Origin: Acanthosepion esculentum
Taxonomy: Eukaryota > Mollusca > Cephalopoda > Sepiida > Sepiidae
Length of the DNA stretch: 64,000 nt
Reading direction: 5' to 3'
NCBI GenBank assembly: GCA_964036315.1
Contig: OZ038488.1
Coordinates: 65,003,909 to 65,067,908 of the forward strand
Position 1 is the stretch's first letter. Every line of letters begins with the position of its first letter. The notes below the pieces were generated by a model. That model ran no database searches. It was not told the DNA's origin and was given only the letters and a program-made list of their open reading frames with translations. This document shows positions 12,143-21,772 of the stretch, piece after piece. A program made the position numbers and the translations under genes.

Positions 12143-13079
12143 TCTTTACCCCACCAAATTTTTTTTAGAATTGTTTTAAGGGTGTAAAAAACATGAGCAC
12201 CTACTGTTTTAAAATTGTTATAACTTTCTTTGTATTGTGCCTATACATTTTATTTTTTGTATACTAATAAAAGAATGGATAAGTAATATCTTGATATATT
12301 GCATTATGTTTTGCATGCATGTTTTGACATTGAAAAAAAAATTGTAACAAAATAAAAAACAAATATAGTAACAATAACTTTTATTACTCCTCGAGTTCTG
12401 GGAAGCAATAAGAAGCAAAATGGCTAAGAAGGCTTCCATTTCATCAAAAGTGATGTCCTTCCATGTGTTTAGATACAAGTAAACATTAGCATTTGTTTGC
12501 TTTTTCTTTCACCTGACTAGCATATTTGTCTTGTTGACAAAGAAAGTTATTATTTCATCATTTATAAATAAACAAAATAATTCACCTTCAGAAAGGCTAT
12601 CAGGTACATACATGGGGCCAAGTAGCTTCTATAAAATTAGTCAGCCGTGGATGACAGCAGCTGCTCAGCATCTAGTGGTTATCATAGTTTTCCTCCTCTA
12701 TCACTAGTGTGGTTATCGCCATCACTGACCATTTTGATGTCAATTAAAGCCTTCAAAATCATTATCGGTGTCTGAATCAAAGAAACTCCTGAATGAATCC
12801 TGTTGGATGTTGATGTAACCATTTTTGTTTACAAAAAAATTGTGACAAAATTAAAATGGGATTAATCAATGTTAAACCTCATGTAGACTGTAGAAGAATT
12901 CAAAATGGCGTTAGAAAATGGAAGTTTAGCCTCATTCCAAAGCAGTAGTAGGCTATTTGCAGCTTAAAATACCAGAAATAACAGTTGTCAAGTGTTTATT
13001 TATAGCAACCCTCTTGAGGTGACAGAATGTGCCTATGGTTGCAAAGGGAGAGAATTCTATGGTGACAATTTTTTAAAAG
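12143..13079 (-). mobile_element. PiggyBac-type element remnant (copy B) inside Gypsy pol
   Basis: This is the reverse-oriented sister of copy A (3292-4295). Removing it joins the Gypsy coding text across one TTAA: the left flank is TCAA (12139-12142, decayed), the right flank is TTAA (13080-13083), and the joined reading is a sensible Gypsy RNase H end. On the minus strand it opens with a transposase-like start near 12825 (ATGGTTACATCAACATCC) and holds a frame with LYLNTWKDITFDEMEAFLAI (12390-12478), matching the W.D.T..EM.AFL motif at the start of the piggyBac domain. The catalytic region is missing. Confidence 0.85.
12218..12478 (-). pseudogene. PiggyBac-type transposase fragment
   Basis: The frame begins MYLNTWKDITFDEMEAFLAI and continues LLLIASQNSRSNK before losing similarity. 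This corresponds to the early helical part of the DDE_Tnp_1_7 domain; compare WKDLTMENFWLFLALLF in the fuller piggyBac copy at 51931-53824. Upstream on the same strand a second frame gives LFINDEIITFFVNKTNM, which fits the segment just before it. No catalytic aspartates are present. Confidence 0.6.
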
Positions 13080-13083
13080 TTAA

Positions 13084-14671
13084 ACATCTCCCTGGAAAAC
13101 TTAATGCTGCACTTGACTGCACTTCCTAGTACCCAGCCTGGATCCCATCAGGACTCAACAGAACATCCCCAAATATCATCTGCACATATGCAACAGAAGT
13201 GTAGATGGTCATTCTACGAAGTGACTATAACTGATGCATTGAACTAATTGACAGTGTAATCAAGGCTGCATTCATGTCCACATACAAGCATGGGTTATCC
13301 TATGGGATAGGATCATTGCGGCAGCAGACATTGATGAAGAATGCCGGACTCTGATGGAATATATATACAGACTGGTTTCCCCAAATCATGCCTTGACCTC
13401 CTGTTGGTGATCTCTCAGTTTTAGCCCATGCTTGAGGAATTGTACTGTGTCAAAGGAGTACTGATCAAGAATAAAATCCTTATACTTTGACAACTTTGTG
13501 TGAAAGTACTTGAATCCCTACATTCTGCACTCCAAGGCGTAAATAGAATGCTAGAAAATGTGAGACAACATCTATTTTCACCTGGTTTGTATACTAGCAA
13601 CTGACAAACCAAAGTCCAATGTTAGATATGTAACTATTGCCCTGTCGCAGCCTAAGGAGCCCTTGATGCAGTTGTCTAACTCTGAATTCTCATTCCAACA
13701 AACTGATTGACTTTTTTGACTTACACAGTAAAAATTATGTTATATATGCAGATCGGTATACTGGTTGGGTAGAAGTAGCACTAATGTCATCTGGGAAGGC
13801 CAGGGCAGGATGTGACACCCCAAGAACTTGGTTCAGCACATATGGTGCACCTGAAGTATTTTCATCCAATGGGGAACACCTTTTGATTCCCAAGAATATG
13901 ACTTGTTCCTTAAGAATTGGAGAATATGGAATGGCTAGCCAGAACTGGCCATCAAAAAGGTTAAGCGTATACTTGCTGTGGTTAGCTGTGTCATCATCAT
14001 GTAGGCTAGGCTTTGCTGACCCAATGCAACACTCCCGTCTAGGATCTTGGCATTTCTCCTGATATGATGTCATATGGTTGTGTTATCAAAGACCACCTCT
14101 CTGTCCGATGAGACAAATACCAGATACCAGTAAACAATGGAGAGAAATTGATGAACTGAGAGAGGCATCAATGGCTAAAAGGTACATGCAGAATGGACAC
14201 TTTTACAATGAGCATTGTCACTTACTTCGGGAATTACAAATTGGCAATTCTGTTCAGATCCAGAATTACGATAGCCCTTACCCTTGTCAGTGGACAAAAA
14301 AACAAGGATAATTACAGAGATACTCGGTAACCGGCAGTACTGTGTGCGGGTGGATGGAATCAATCTGATAACTCTACGTAACCGTTGGTTCCTCTGTAAG
14401 ATCCACCCATTTGTTGATGTTCCACATCATTCTACCCAGGGAGCAGATCCCTTGACCTCATTGCACCACAGTGAATCCTCTATGGTGACCAACACAGATT
14501 ATAATCCTTTATCATCCAATGTACAACATAAACCAAATACCGCGAGTAATAAACCAAAAGAAATGAAAATTGACGACATTGCAGATTCAGTAGGCCCAAT
14601 ACAAAATAATATTGGAAAACACCAATATCGGATGACACAAGCCCCAAGTCAATACCCATGTCAAAACATGT
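13084..14671 (+). pseudogene. Pol remnant: RNase H end, integrase and tail
   Basis: After the piggyBac insertion pol resumes with PGKLNAALDCTS. Integrase core text follows from about 13715: IYADRYTGWVEVALMSSGKA, then a block with WFSTYGAPEVFSSNGE, where the second catalytic Asp (usually SDGG) reads SNGE. The later blocks WREIDELREASMAKRYMQNG, LQIGNSVQIQN and the GPY/F-like region near 14280-14400 are the integrase C-terminal end. The part between is frameshifted. Integrase normally joins the DNA copy to the chromosome; this one cannot. Confidence 0.8.
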
Positions 14672-14728
14672 GAGCAAACACACATTCTGATGCAAACCTT
14701 CAACTGACCATGTCAATGTCCTGTGGTC

Positions 14729-14743
14729 AGAGGAGGGAGGGGA
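14729..14743 (+). promoter_or_regulatory. Polypurine tract
   Basis: CAGAGGAGGGAGGGGACA lies directly upstream of the 3' LTR start TGTAAAGTAG. A purine run in this place primes plus-strand DNA synthesis in LTR retrotransposons. Confidence 0.8.
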
Positions 14744-14745
14744 CA

Positions 14746-14872
14746 TGTAAAGTAGAAATGGAAGGTCTTATTAGGTAATGTGGGACTTCCACATCCAGTG
14801 TTATATAAACAGCTGAGTGGCCAGGGTCCAGATATATTTTTGTATTTGTATCTCATTGGTACAAGAATAAAG
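14746..14872 (+). repeat. 3' LTR, left piece
   Basis: TGTAAAGTAGAAATGG starts the right LTR and matches the left LTR to AAGAATAAAG, where a hAT-like element interrupts it. The LTR continues at 17031. Relative to the left LTR there is a deletion of roughly 20 bases in the middle (ACTTCCACATCCAG). Confidence 0.9.
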
Positions 14873-17030
14873 TAGGTATGTTCATGAGATCAATAAAAAA
14901 AAAATTAGCATAACATAAGAAAAGTCCTTAAACTTGATGAAAATAATTTTTTTAATGCCTAAATGTTTTTTATTATCAAGAGGAAAGATCAAAGTATTTT
15001 TTGAATATTTTTTTTACATTTTTTTAATCATTCTTAGAACATTCAAAATTTTCATTAAAAATCTTGTTTTTTTTTAAATCAGCAAATTTAACAGAAAATC
15101 AATCAGCCATTTTTTTCACTTTTTTTTACAAAAGTGAAATTCTCCGATTAAAATTCTTTTAAAAATCAATTATAATTTTTTCAAAATTTAATTTAAGAAA
15201 ATTAGAAATTATAAAGTTTATTTAATATATTTTGAAACAAACATTACTTGCTTTCTGTGCTGAAAAAATCTACTTTAAAATAAGAGAAAGCTGGTCTTAA
15301 CAGCAGTGTTGATTGACAAGTAACATGTGATGATTTCACCACGCACTGACATCTTACATGAAGAAAAGTTATTGTATGGAAGGTCAGAATTGACTTAATT
15401 TAGCTTTAAGTGAACCAACTTATTTACCTCGTTATTTTTAAGGAAAACTATCAGCGCTCTAACTTTTTTTTTTCTGTTTTTTTGGTACTTAGCTTTCACC
15501 TTTATGTTTACGATGCTTTATAGAAAAATATAATACTATAAAAAAAGATTAAATAAGTCATGAAGAGCGAGATAAAATTTCATAAGAAAAGGTACCTAAT
15601 TAATTAGTCACCTTTCTTATGAAATATTATCAGTAGTGTATATTTTATGTACATTTATTACATTTTACAATATTATTTGGATTTCCACTCATTTTATTAA
15701 TTTTGATATTTCATTTATGGAAAAAATGACATAACTGAGATAATATAAAATAAAGATCATATAAATTTCATAACATAGGTACATAAAACATTGTAGGTAC
15801 TCTTATAAGTTGAAATTTTATACATTTTTTTTCTCTTTTGTTAAATTTTTTAATCTTAAAGTTATATGACAATATTGAAAAGGTATTTTTTTTCTAATAG
15901 TTGCATAATCATATACACTTTTTATTTTATTTTTCATAGCTAAGTAAGACAGAGGTTTAGAAATTCAATGCAACTGGTATCAGACTTTCGTGAAATTTTT
16001 GTGTTTCACCCAATGTAAATGTAAAAATGTAAAGGCCATTAACAACGCTGAACAACATTTATATACAAAATCAAATCCTGTGATGTTTTTATTGTATCAT
16101 GTTTCTTCTGGGTTTCCGTACATTTGAATTATAGACATTTTTATGCACACAAAAGGCAAGGAACAGTAAGATTTTTCTAACTGGAGGCTCATTGATTGTA
16201 AAAAGCTTGTGCAATTTATAATCTGTAAAGATAGATCTACTTAATAAAACCATTAAGTAAAGGATTTGCCATTTCCACTAATTTTGCAATATTTAACAAC
16301 TTTAATGTAAAAATAATAAAATAATTTAAGAAATGACAATTCTTTTAAAAATTCATTTTTCATCAGAAAAATTTTTTGCCTTCAGACAATATTATGCTTA
16401 TTCATAAAAGCAACTAAAAGCATTTGAAATTAAATATCTTTGTTTTATTGAGTTTTGTATGTTACAATTCAGAGCTGATTTTTAGGTAGATGAGGTCCAA
16501 TTTTTAAAAAAACAAAACAATTTACTTTCCTCAAAGCCTTGTTCTTTTAACTAATATAATGACTTGTGTGCTTCAACATTGAATTTCTAGAGTTTTCATA
16601 AAATTATTTGAAGGCGGAATATATATATACATATATATATATATAAAATATTTTTATCATGACTTAAAAAATATAAACATATTCATAATAATTTCCATCA
16701 TTCCTGAATAGTTTCTGAAAGTTTCATTAAAATATGACAATTATTTCTATTTTTGCAAGATTTTCAAAATTAATGTCTGTCATTAAAAAAAAATGCACAA
16801 AAATTTGCTATGTTATTTAGTACTTCAGCTGACGAAGAGAAACAAAGCTTTTTTAATCAAAAGTTAGAATATTCTAAAAACACGGAAAATTTTTTTAAAA
16901 ATAATTAAAAAATACTTTGTTCTTTCCTTTTAATAGTAACAAACATTTTGACAATAAAATTTTGCTTTTGTCAAGTTTAAGGCCGTTATCATGCTACGTT
17001 CATTTTCCAGTGATTTCACGGAGATACCTA
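14873..17030. mobile_element. hAT-like non-autonomous DNA transposon in the 3' LTR
   Basis: The ends are inverted: left TAGGTATGTTCATGAGATCA, right reverse complement TAGGTATCTCCGTGAAATCA, 16 of 20 bases equal. They are flanked by an exact 8-bp duplication GAATAAAG (14865-14872 and 17031-17038), the hAT signature. The 2,158-bp interior is extremely A+T-rich, without protein-like frames, and has a strong hairpin at 15572-15629. No autonomous partner is present here. The superfamily call rests on the 8-bp duplication and the end pattern only. Confidence 0.8.
15572..15629. repeat. Long hairpin inside the hAT-like element
   Basis: Arms ATAAAATTTCATAAGAAAAG (onward to GGT) and CACCTTTCTTATGAAATATT are near-perfect inverted copies with one mismatch and one extra A. 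The loop contains the palindrome CTAATTAATTAG. Confidence 0.8.
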
Positions 17031-17076
17031 GAATAAAGTAATTGAGAATTACTACTGCAGTTGTGGTTATTTTACA
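17031..17076 (+). repeat. 3' LTR, right piece
   Basis: GAATAAAGTAATTGAGAATT and GTTGTGGTTATTTTACA complete the right LTR after the hAT-like insertion. AGATT, the target duplication of the retrotransposon, follows at once. Confidence 0.9.
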
Positions 17077-17081
17077 AGATT

Positions 17082-20000
17082 TACAAAAACAACATAGCAG
17101 AATAGGATTTTTTTTTAGTTTAAAGAAAAAAAATTGATATCAAATAAAAATCAAATTAAAAGAATGCATTCAAAAAAATTCTAGTTTCTCATTGTCATCT
17201 ATATTATAACAATCCAATTTTGGCATATTTTTTTTATAGTGTAACATCAAAAACAAAAAAAAAGGCCCATCACAGCAAAATGCCATTAAGATGACCTAAC
17301 TTGGAGAATAAAGCAATTTCCAGTTGAATCAGAAAAGCAGAATCCAAACAGGAAGTGACTTGACATTGAGGGAAGGCAATTTGTGGCTTACAGGCAGGCA
17401 TGTCCCAAAGGCTGCCGATTGAGTTGCTGGCAGTTATTGAACCAACTGCAAGAAAATCACCAGTCTTCGCAAAACCAAGAGGCCAGTTTAGCATGACAAA
17501 AAATATTGCAAGATCCAGAAATATAGAATATAAGGTGTTTTGGGAAGAAAAAATATTTTACTATAGTACAGAAAAATAGGTTTTTCAATTATTAAGCTAA
17601 AAGTTTTATCTGCTAAAATTGTATGTACAATGTGTTGGAAAAGGCTAAATTTTGGACTACAATTGTTACTACTACACTAGAGATTAAATTCTTAATTGCC
17701 AGATATTCTTAGAAGAGAAAGAAACACCAATGACAAGTTGTTAAGACTACTCAAACTGTGTTGCTTTCATTATGACATTTCAAATTTCAATGTATTCTAC
17801 AGCCTCCTTTGTAGTGCATAATTCATGAGGAAAGTGTTATTTAGTACCTAAAGATTAATTTTTTTCTGAAGAAGACTGAAAATTATCAGGTGAAACAGTA
17901 ACAAAATCAACACAACAGGTTCAGTTTATAAAAAACTCTTGGAATGATGATTACTTCTCAAAATTATGTATGGCAATGTTTTATAGGAAAACTGCAAAAG
18001 ATTATAAATATAGTAATTTGTGATGTATACTAAGAACAGAATGTTTGCATAAAACAAATTCTGAATTCACCAAGGAAGTTTAAGCAGTTTTTTCCAGCAA
18101 ACTAAGAACCCATTTATAAATTATAATTTTAAAATTACTACAATATAACTACATTGCTTCTTTACTACAACCAAACTAAAATATTGTATGTATGTGTAGT
18201 GGTTTTTAAGTAAAATTATTGAAGATCTTTTTCTTTTTTTAAAAATTAAATTTTTAGTCAACAAAGTTACAAAACTAAAATTGAAAAATTCTAAATTTTG
18301 AGAATTACAATAGAATTAGTTATCCAGTTTTGACTATTTCTTTCCATTGATAACAATTTCATATACAATTTCACATCACTGTCAATATGATTAGTATTAT
18401 TTATATCTTGACAATCAGAAAGCCGCATTGACAAGAGCTCTTTATTTTTAAGAAACTTTTCACTGCTGGGTCAAGAGAAGATTGGAGGGCAAAAGAACAA
18501 TCATCACAGAAGATCAGCAAGATGTAAATAGTTAAGAAAGCATATTTGAACAACATATGCACAGTGTAACCTCGTAGAAACCTTGAGTTGAATACTGAGG
18601 CTAAATCCTTATTGATTATCACTTGCTTACTGCCAATAATAGCACATCAGTAAAGCTATTTCAGCTTTCAAATTCACAGTTGGCAATGAACAAGTGGTTA
18701 GAAAGAAAGTAACATTTAACAGCAATGATCATTATATGATGCAAGAAAAAATGTAAACCAATGTAAATATGAGTAAAATCTATTAAGATTTTTTTTTAAT
18801 TAACGTAATGTCAAAAATGTTTGATTGGAAAATGTAATTTCGCATAAATAGTATTTAAGTTTATCTCATGACAAAATATCCTCTTCCTGATTATTTTTAT
18901 TCTTCCAGTAAAATTAGAAAATGACATCTGATATTTTGGTTCCAAATATGTCAATTCTTTACACTGTGTGTAAAAACATTTGCAAAGAATTATCTATTTA
19001 TCCTACATTTTAGCCCCACTAAATCTAAATATATATACTACTCTTCTTTCAGCATCCCATTAGTCTTTCAATTTGGATGTAAGTAAAAACATATATAAAA
19101 AAAAAAAAAACAACTAAAATAGATACTTATTTCTTTGGGGTAATGGTTAACTTCTAAAACAAACATTAAATCACCAATTTATATATAGAGTAAAAAAGCA
19201 GGTGAATTTTACTTGCAGTGGTTCCAATACAAGCAGATAACCAATCTGATTTAAATAGAAGTTTAAGCTCCAGACACTGAGTAATTGAAAGGCAAATTTC
19301 AAATTACAAGAGAATCTACTTTAACTAAAGAGTTAATTCAACACAATTAACAACAACTCTAACTTAAGTTCAATTAAACCATCCTATATATGGAATTAGA
19401 CCTTGAAAATAATTCCCACACAAATACAACTGCTAACATTTTATAATTATATAACCCTATTTGATGGCACATCATCCCCACCCACAAATATTAATATTTT
19501 ATAAAATTTGTAATAAACAAAGGGAAAGAAACTCTTTTTGAAATGGGCTAAATACAGAGCAGGCATGAAGTAACATTTGGCATACAAGCATTTTTTTCTT
19601 AATATTCCCTGCTGACGTATGGTTGGTTTGTATGTGTGTGGTATCTGTTGGACTCTCAAGAGACCAAGGATTTGTGACCAAAGAGTTATGCCATCAAATA
19701 TAGTATGTTTTAAGAGATTAAAATTCACGTTATCTATAAAATGGCATAAGATGTGCAAGCGAATATTTGTGAGTGATAACAGAAAAATTTTCAAGCAAAA
19801 CAGTTTTAAAAAGGTTTATTTTTAAGATGATCCTTGAACCCCCCACACGCACAAACGATATGCTTTCCAAATCAGTTATTCCTATTATATGATATGAATA
19901 CAAGATAATTCTGTAACCTAACTGAAAGGTGATTATTGCTACAAGTCCTGACTAACTTCAAAACAGTATCACTGAATAATCAATTTCAAAGTATTTTTAA

Positions 20001-20502
20001 CTGGATACATTAAAAAAAATATATATATATAAGAAAATGTTTATAAAATGTTTTCTGAGAATTAAGAGGTAACATGTCTATTTAAACTGCAAAATCAATC
20101 AAAGCATTACCTAAAACTATAAGAAAAAAAAAATTGTCAAGTGTTATTCCAGTCTTTTTTGCCTTCTATTTTCAAAAAGAAAATCCCAGTTGTCAAGTTG
20201 ACAGCTTATCAAGATGTAACAATTTATCAGATGATCAAACCTTATTAAACATGCAGAAAGTTAAAGTATTTGGTAATTACTTTTGCTTCAAAGTATTTGA
20301 ATCTCCCAGAGTTGAAATAATATTCAAACTTGTTTAATAAACCACAAGAGGAAAGATCTCCAAATCTGAAATCTTAAAGAGATTAAGAAACCTAAAAGGA
20401 AAAATTGACAAAAAAATTAAATTATAGTTTAATAGTTGTTTTTTTGTTTTTATCAAAACTATCTGTCTATATTTTTGAGATGAGGTATTATGTACACTAT
20501 TT
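17082..20502. other. No gene seen; A+T-rich spacer
   Basis: There is a less A+T-rich patch at 17270-17494 with an open frame on the minus strand, but no motif, splice context or repeat partner is recognised. The rest is simple A/T-rich DNA. Confidence 0.5.
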
Positions 20503-20569
20503 ACATTATTCAGACTATTGTCCTCATCTTTGTTGCCATATTTATTACAACATTTTGGCCGTTGTACGC

Positions 20570-20596
20570 TCCGGTCTTCTTCAGGTGGTTGGAATG
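20570..20596 (-). ncRNA. Hammerhead-like motif, Penelope-type end (left arm)
   Basis: On the minus strand CCTGAAGAAGACCGG is followed by CGTACAACGGCCAAAATG. The layout is CTGAAGA, a short stem (ACCG...CGGC) and a degraded GAAA. The inverted partner lies in the right arm. Core changes make self-cleavage unlikely in this copy. Confidence 0.45.
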
Positions 20597-20699
20597 TCGA
20601 ACTGAACCCTTTATTTTGCTCACTGGGGTAGACTGTTCTAGTTCACGTGCCATGTTTAATGGATGTCAGTTATCAGTTATCTCCTGTTAATTCCCCTCT

Positions 20700-20786
20700 C
20701 CAATTTTTCCACTGCCTTAATCAGGTACTGAACTCACACTGGATCTAACCAATGCCTTTATCCACTATGCCATGTGTCCTTGAGAA
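20700..20786 (-). repeat. tRNA-like module (left arm)
   Basis: On the minus strand CATGGCATAGTGGATAAAGG resembles an A box, and the partly deleted GTGTGAGTTCAGTACCTG resembles a B box. It is the inverted counterpart of the module at 21514-21595 and is also related to the one at 59928-60010. Confidence 0.6.
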
Positions 20787-21005
20787 CATCTGTGTATGAA
20801 TTTCTGGGTATTATAAGCCTAATGTCTTCAGTAATCATTTTTTTACCAGTGCTCATAGGATAGGTGGGTACAAGAGGAGGACAACAACACTCAGAAAACA
20901 GTCTGCCTACCTTATGTGAAGGGGTTATCAGAGAAAATACAAAGGATCTGCAGTCCATATGACATCATGACAACCTTCAAAAGCTGGACGACACTTTGCA
21001 GATAT

Positions 21006-21372
21006 CTCTCCCAAGTAAGACCTCCCCCATAGAGGAGAACATGACTAAAGTCTGTGTGTACACTATCCTGTGCAGCTGCGGTAAGAAATATAAAAGAGAG
21101 ACAGGCTGCCCCCCTTAAGGTAAGGCTTCAAGAACACCAAAAAGCTGTAACACGAGGGGAAGTGGGAAAATCAGGCGTGGCTGACCACATATAGAGAGAA
21201 AAGGGAGATCACCGCACTCTCTGGGATCAAGTTGAGATCATAGACAAAGAACACCATTGGAAAATTTGTAAACTTAAGGCTATATATGCTAGGCCACAAA
21301 AATCTCATGAACTGACCAAGCATAGAAATGAATACAATATGGGGACCAGTAATAAGGAGTGCCAGAGAAAAG
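21006..21372 (+). pseudogene. GIY-YIG endonuclease remnant of Penelope-like element
   Basis: Blocks in two frames give VCVYTILCSCGKKYKRETGC (the YIG of CSCGKKYIGE is changed to YKR), a middle part readable as LQEHQKAVTRGEVGKSGVAD, then IDKEHHWKI..LKAIYA, and finally PSIEMNTIWGPVIRSAREK. This is the C-terminal endonuclease of Penelope/Poseidon-type elements, with the CxC region before the GIY-YIG core and the conserved PSIEMN tail. That nuclease nicks the target to start reverse transcription. Stops and frameshifts make it non-functional. Confidence 0.8.
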
Positions 21373-21513
21373 AGATAACAAAAATTGCAATATGAGTTCT
21401 GGTAAAAACATGCAATGATAACAGCAAAAATTGAAATATGAGCACTGGTAAAAAATGGTTGCTGAAGACATTAGGTTTATAATACCCAGAAATTCATACA
21501 TAGATGTCTTCAA

Positions 21514-21595
21514 GGACACATGGTACAGTGGATAAAGGCGTTGGTTAAATCCAGTGACAGGACACAAAAGAGTGAGAGTTCAAGGCAGTGGAGAA
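21514..21595 (+). repeat. tRNA-like module (right arm)
   Basis: ACATGGTACAGTGGATAAAGG has A-box spacing and GAGAGTTCAAGGCAG resembles a B box about 45 bases further on. It is most likely a SINE head captured in the terminal repeat. Confidence 0.65.
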
Positions 21596-21685
21596 CTGAT
21601 AACTGACATCCATTAAACATGGCGTGTGAACTAGAACAGTCTACCCCAGTGAGCGAATTAAAGAGTTCAGTTCGACATTTCAACC

Positions 21686-21725
21686 ATCTGAAGAAGGCCG
21701 GAGAATACAACGGCTGAAACATTGT
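21686..21725 (+). ncRNA. Hammerhead-like motif, Penelope-type end (right arm)
   Basis: CTGAAGAAGGCCGG is followed by ATACAACGGCTGAAAC. This fits CTGANGA, stem II (GGCCG...CGGCT) and GAAA of a hammerhead core. Penelope-like elements are known to carry hammerhead ribozymes in their terminal repeats. Stem pairing leaves one unpaired A after CTGAAGA, so activity is uncertain. Confidence 0.5.
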
Positions 21726-21772
21726 AATAAATATGGCAACAAAGATGAGGCAATAGTCCGAATAATAATTAG

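Larger units (their letters stand above)
9937..17076 (+). mobile_element. Gypsy-type LTR retrotransposon, nested by two later insertions
   Basis: The element has a left LTR (9937-10123), primer-site region, gag and pol remnants, a purine tract and a right LTR (14746-14872 plus 17031-17076). It is bounded by the exact 5-bp duplication AGATT at 9932-9936 and 17077-17081. After removing the inserts at 12143-13079 and 14873-17030 the element is about 4 kb. Pol order is reverse transcriptase, RNase H, integrase, which is Gypsy/Metaviridae order; no env frame is seen. Every frame is interrupted, so the copy is inactive. The clade (Mag-like or CsRn1-like) is uncertain. Confidence 0.9.
20503..21772 (+). 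mobile_element. Penelope-like element remnant with inverted terminal repeats
   Basis: Arms 20503-20856 and 21438-21772 are inverted copies of each other and enclose a GIY-YIG endonuclease remnant. From the outside in, each arm has an outer tail (TTGTTGCCATATTTATTA), a hammerhead-like motif, a middle part with GGGGTAGACTGTTCTAGTTC, a tRNA-like module, and an inner part with TTTCTGGGTATTATAAGCC. Penelope-like elements are known for terminal repeats in either orientation. The reverse transcriptase is absent, so only the 3' end of the coding part survives between the arms. Confidence 0.75.

Noticed and set aside
12176..12179. TTAA as the left end of the piggyBac-type copy B
   Set aside because: Homology with copy A continues beyond it to 12143, and the Gypsy frame joins correctly only with the decayed TCAA at 12139-12142.
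9937..17076. Env gene or endogenous-virus nature of the Gypsy element
   Set aside because: The sequence between integrase and the 3' LTR is too short and has no signal peptide or membrane segment.
17270..17494. Open frame of 74 codons on the minus strand with balanced composition, a possible exon
   Set aside because: No motif, no convincing splice sites at both edges and no second supporting exon nearby; reported only as part of an empty stretch.
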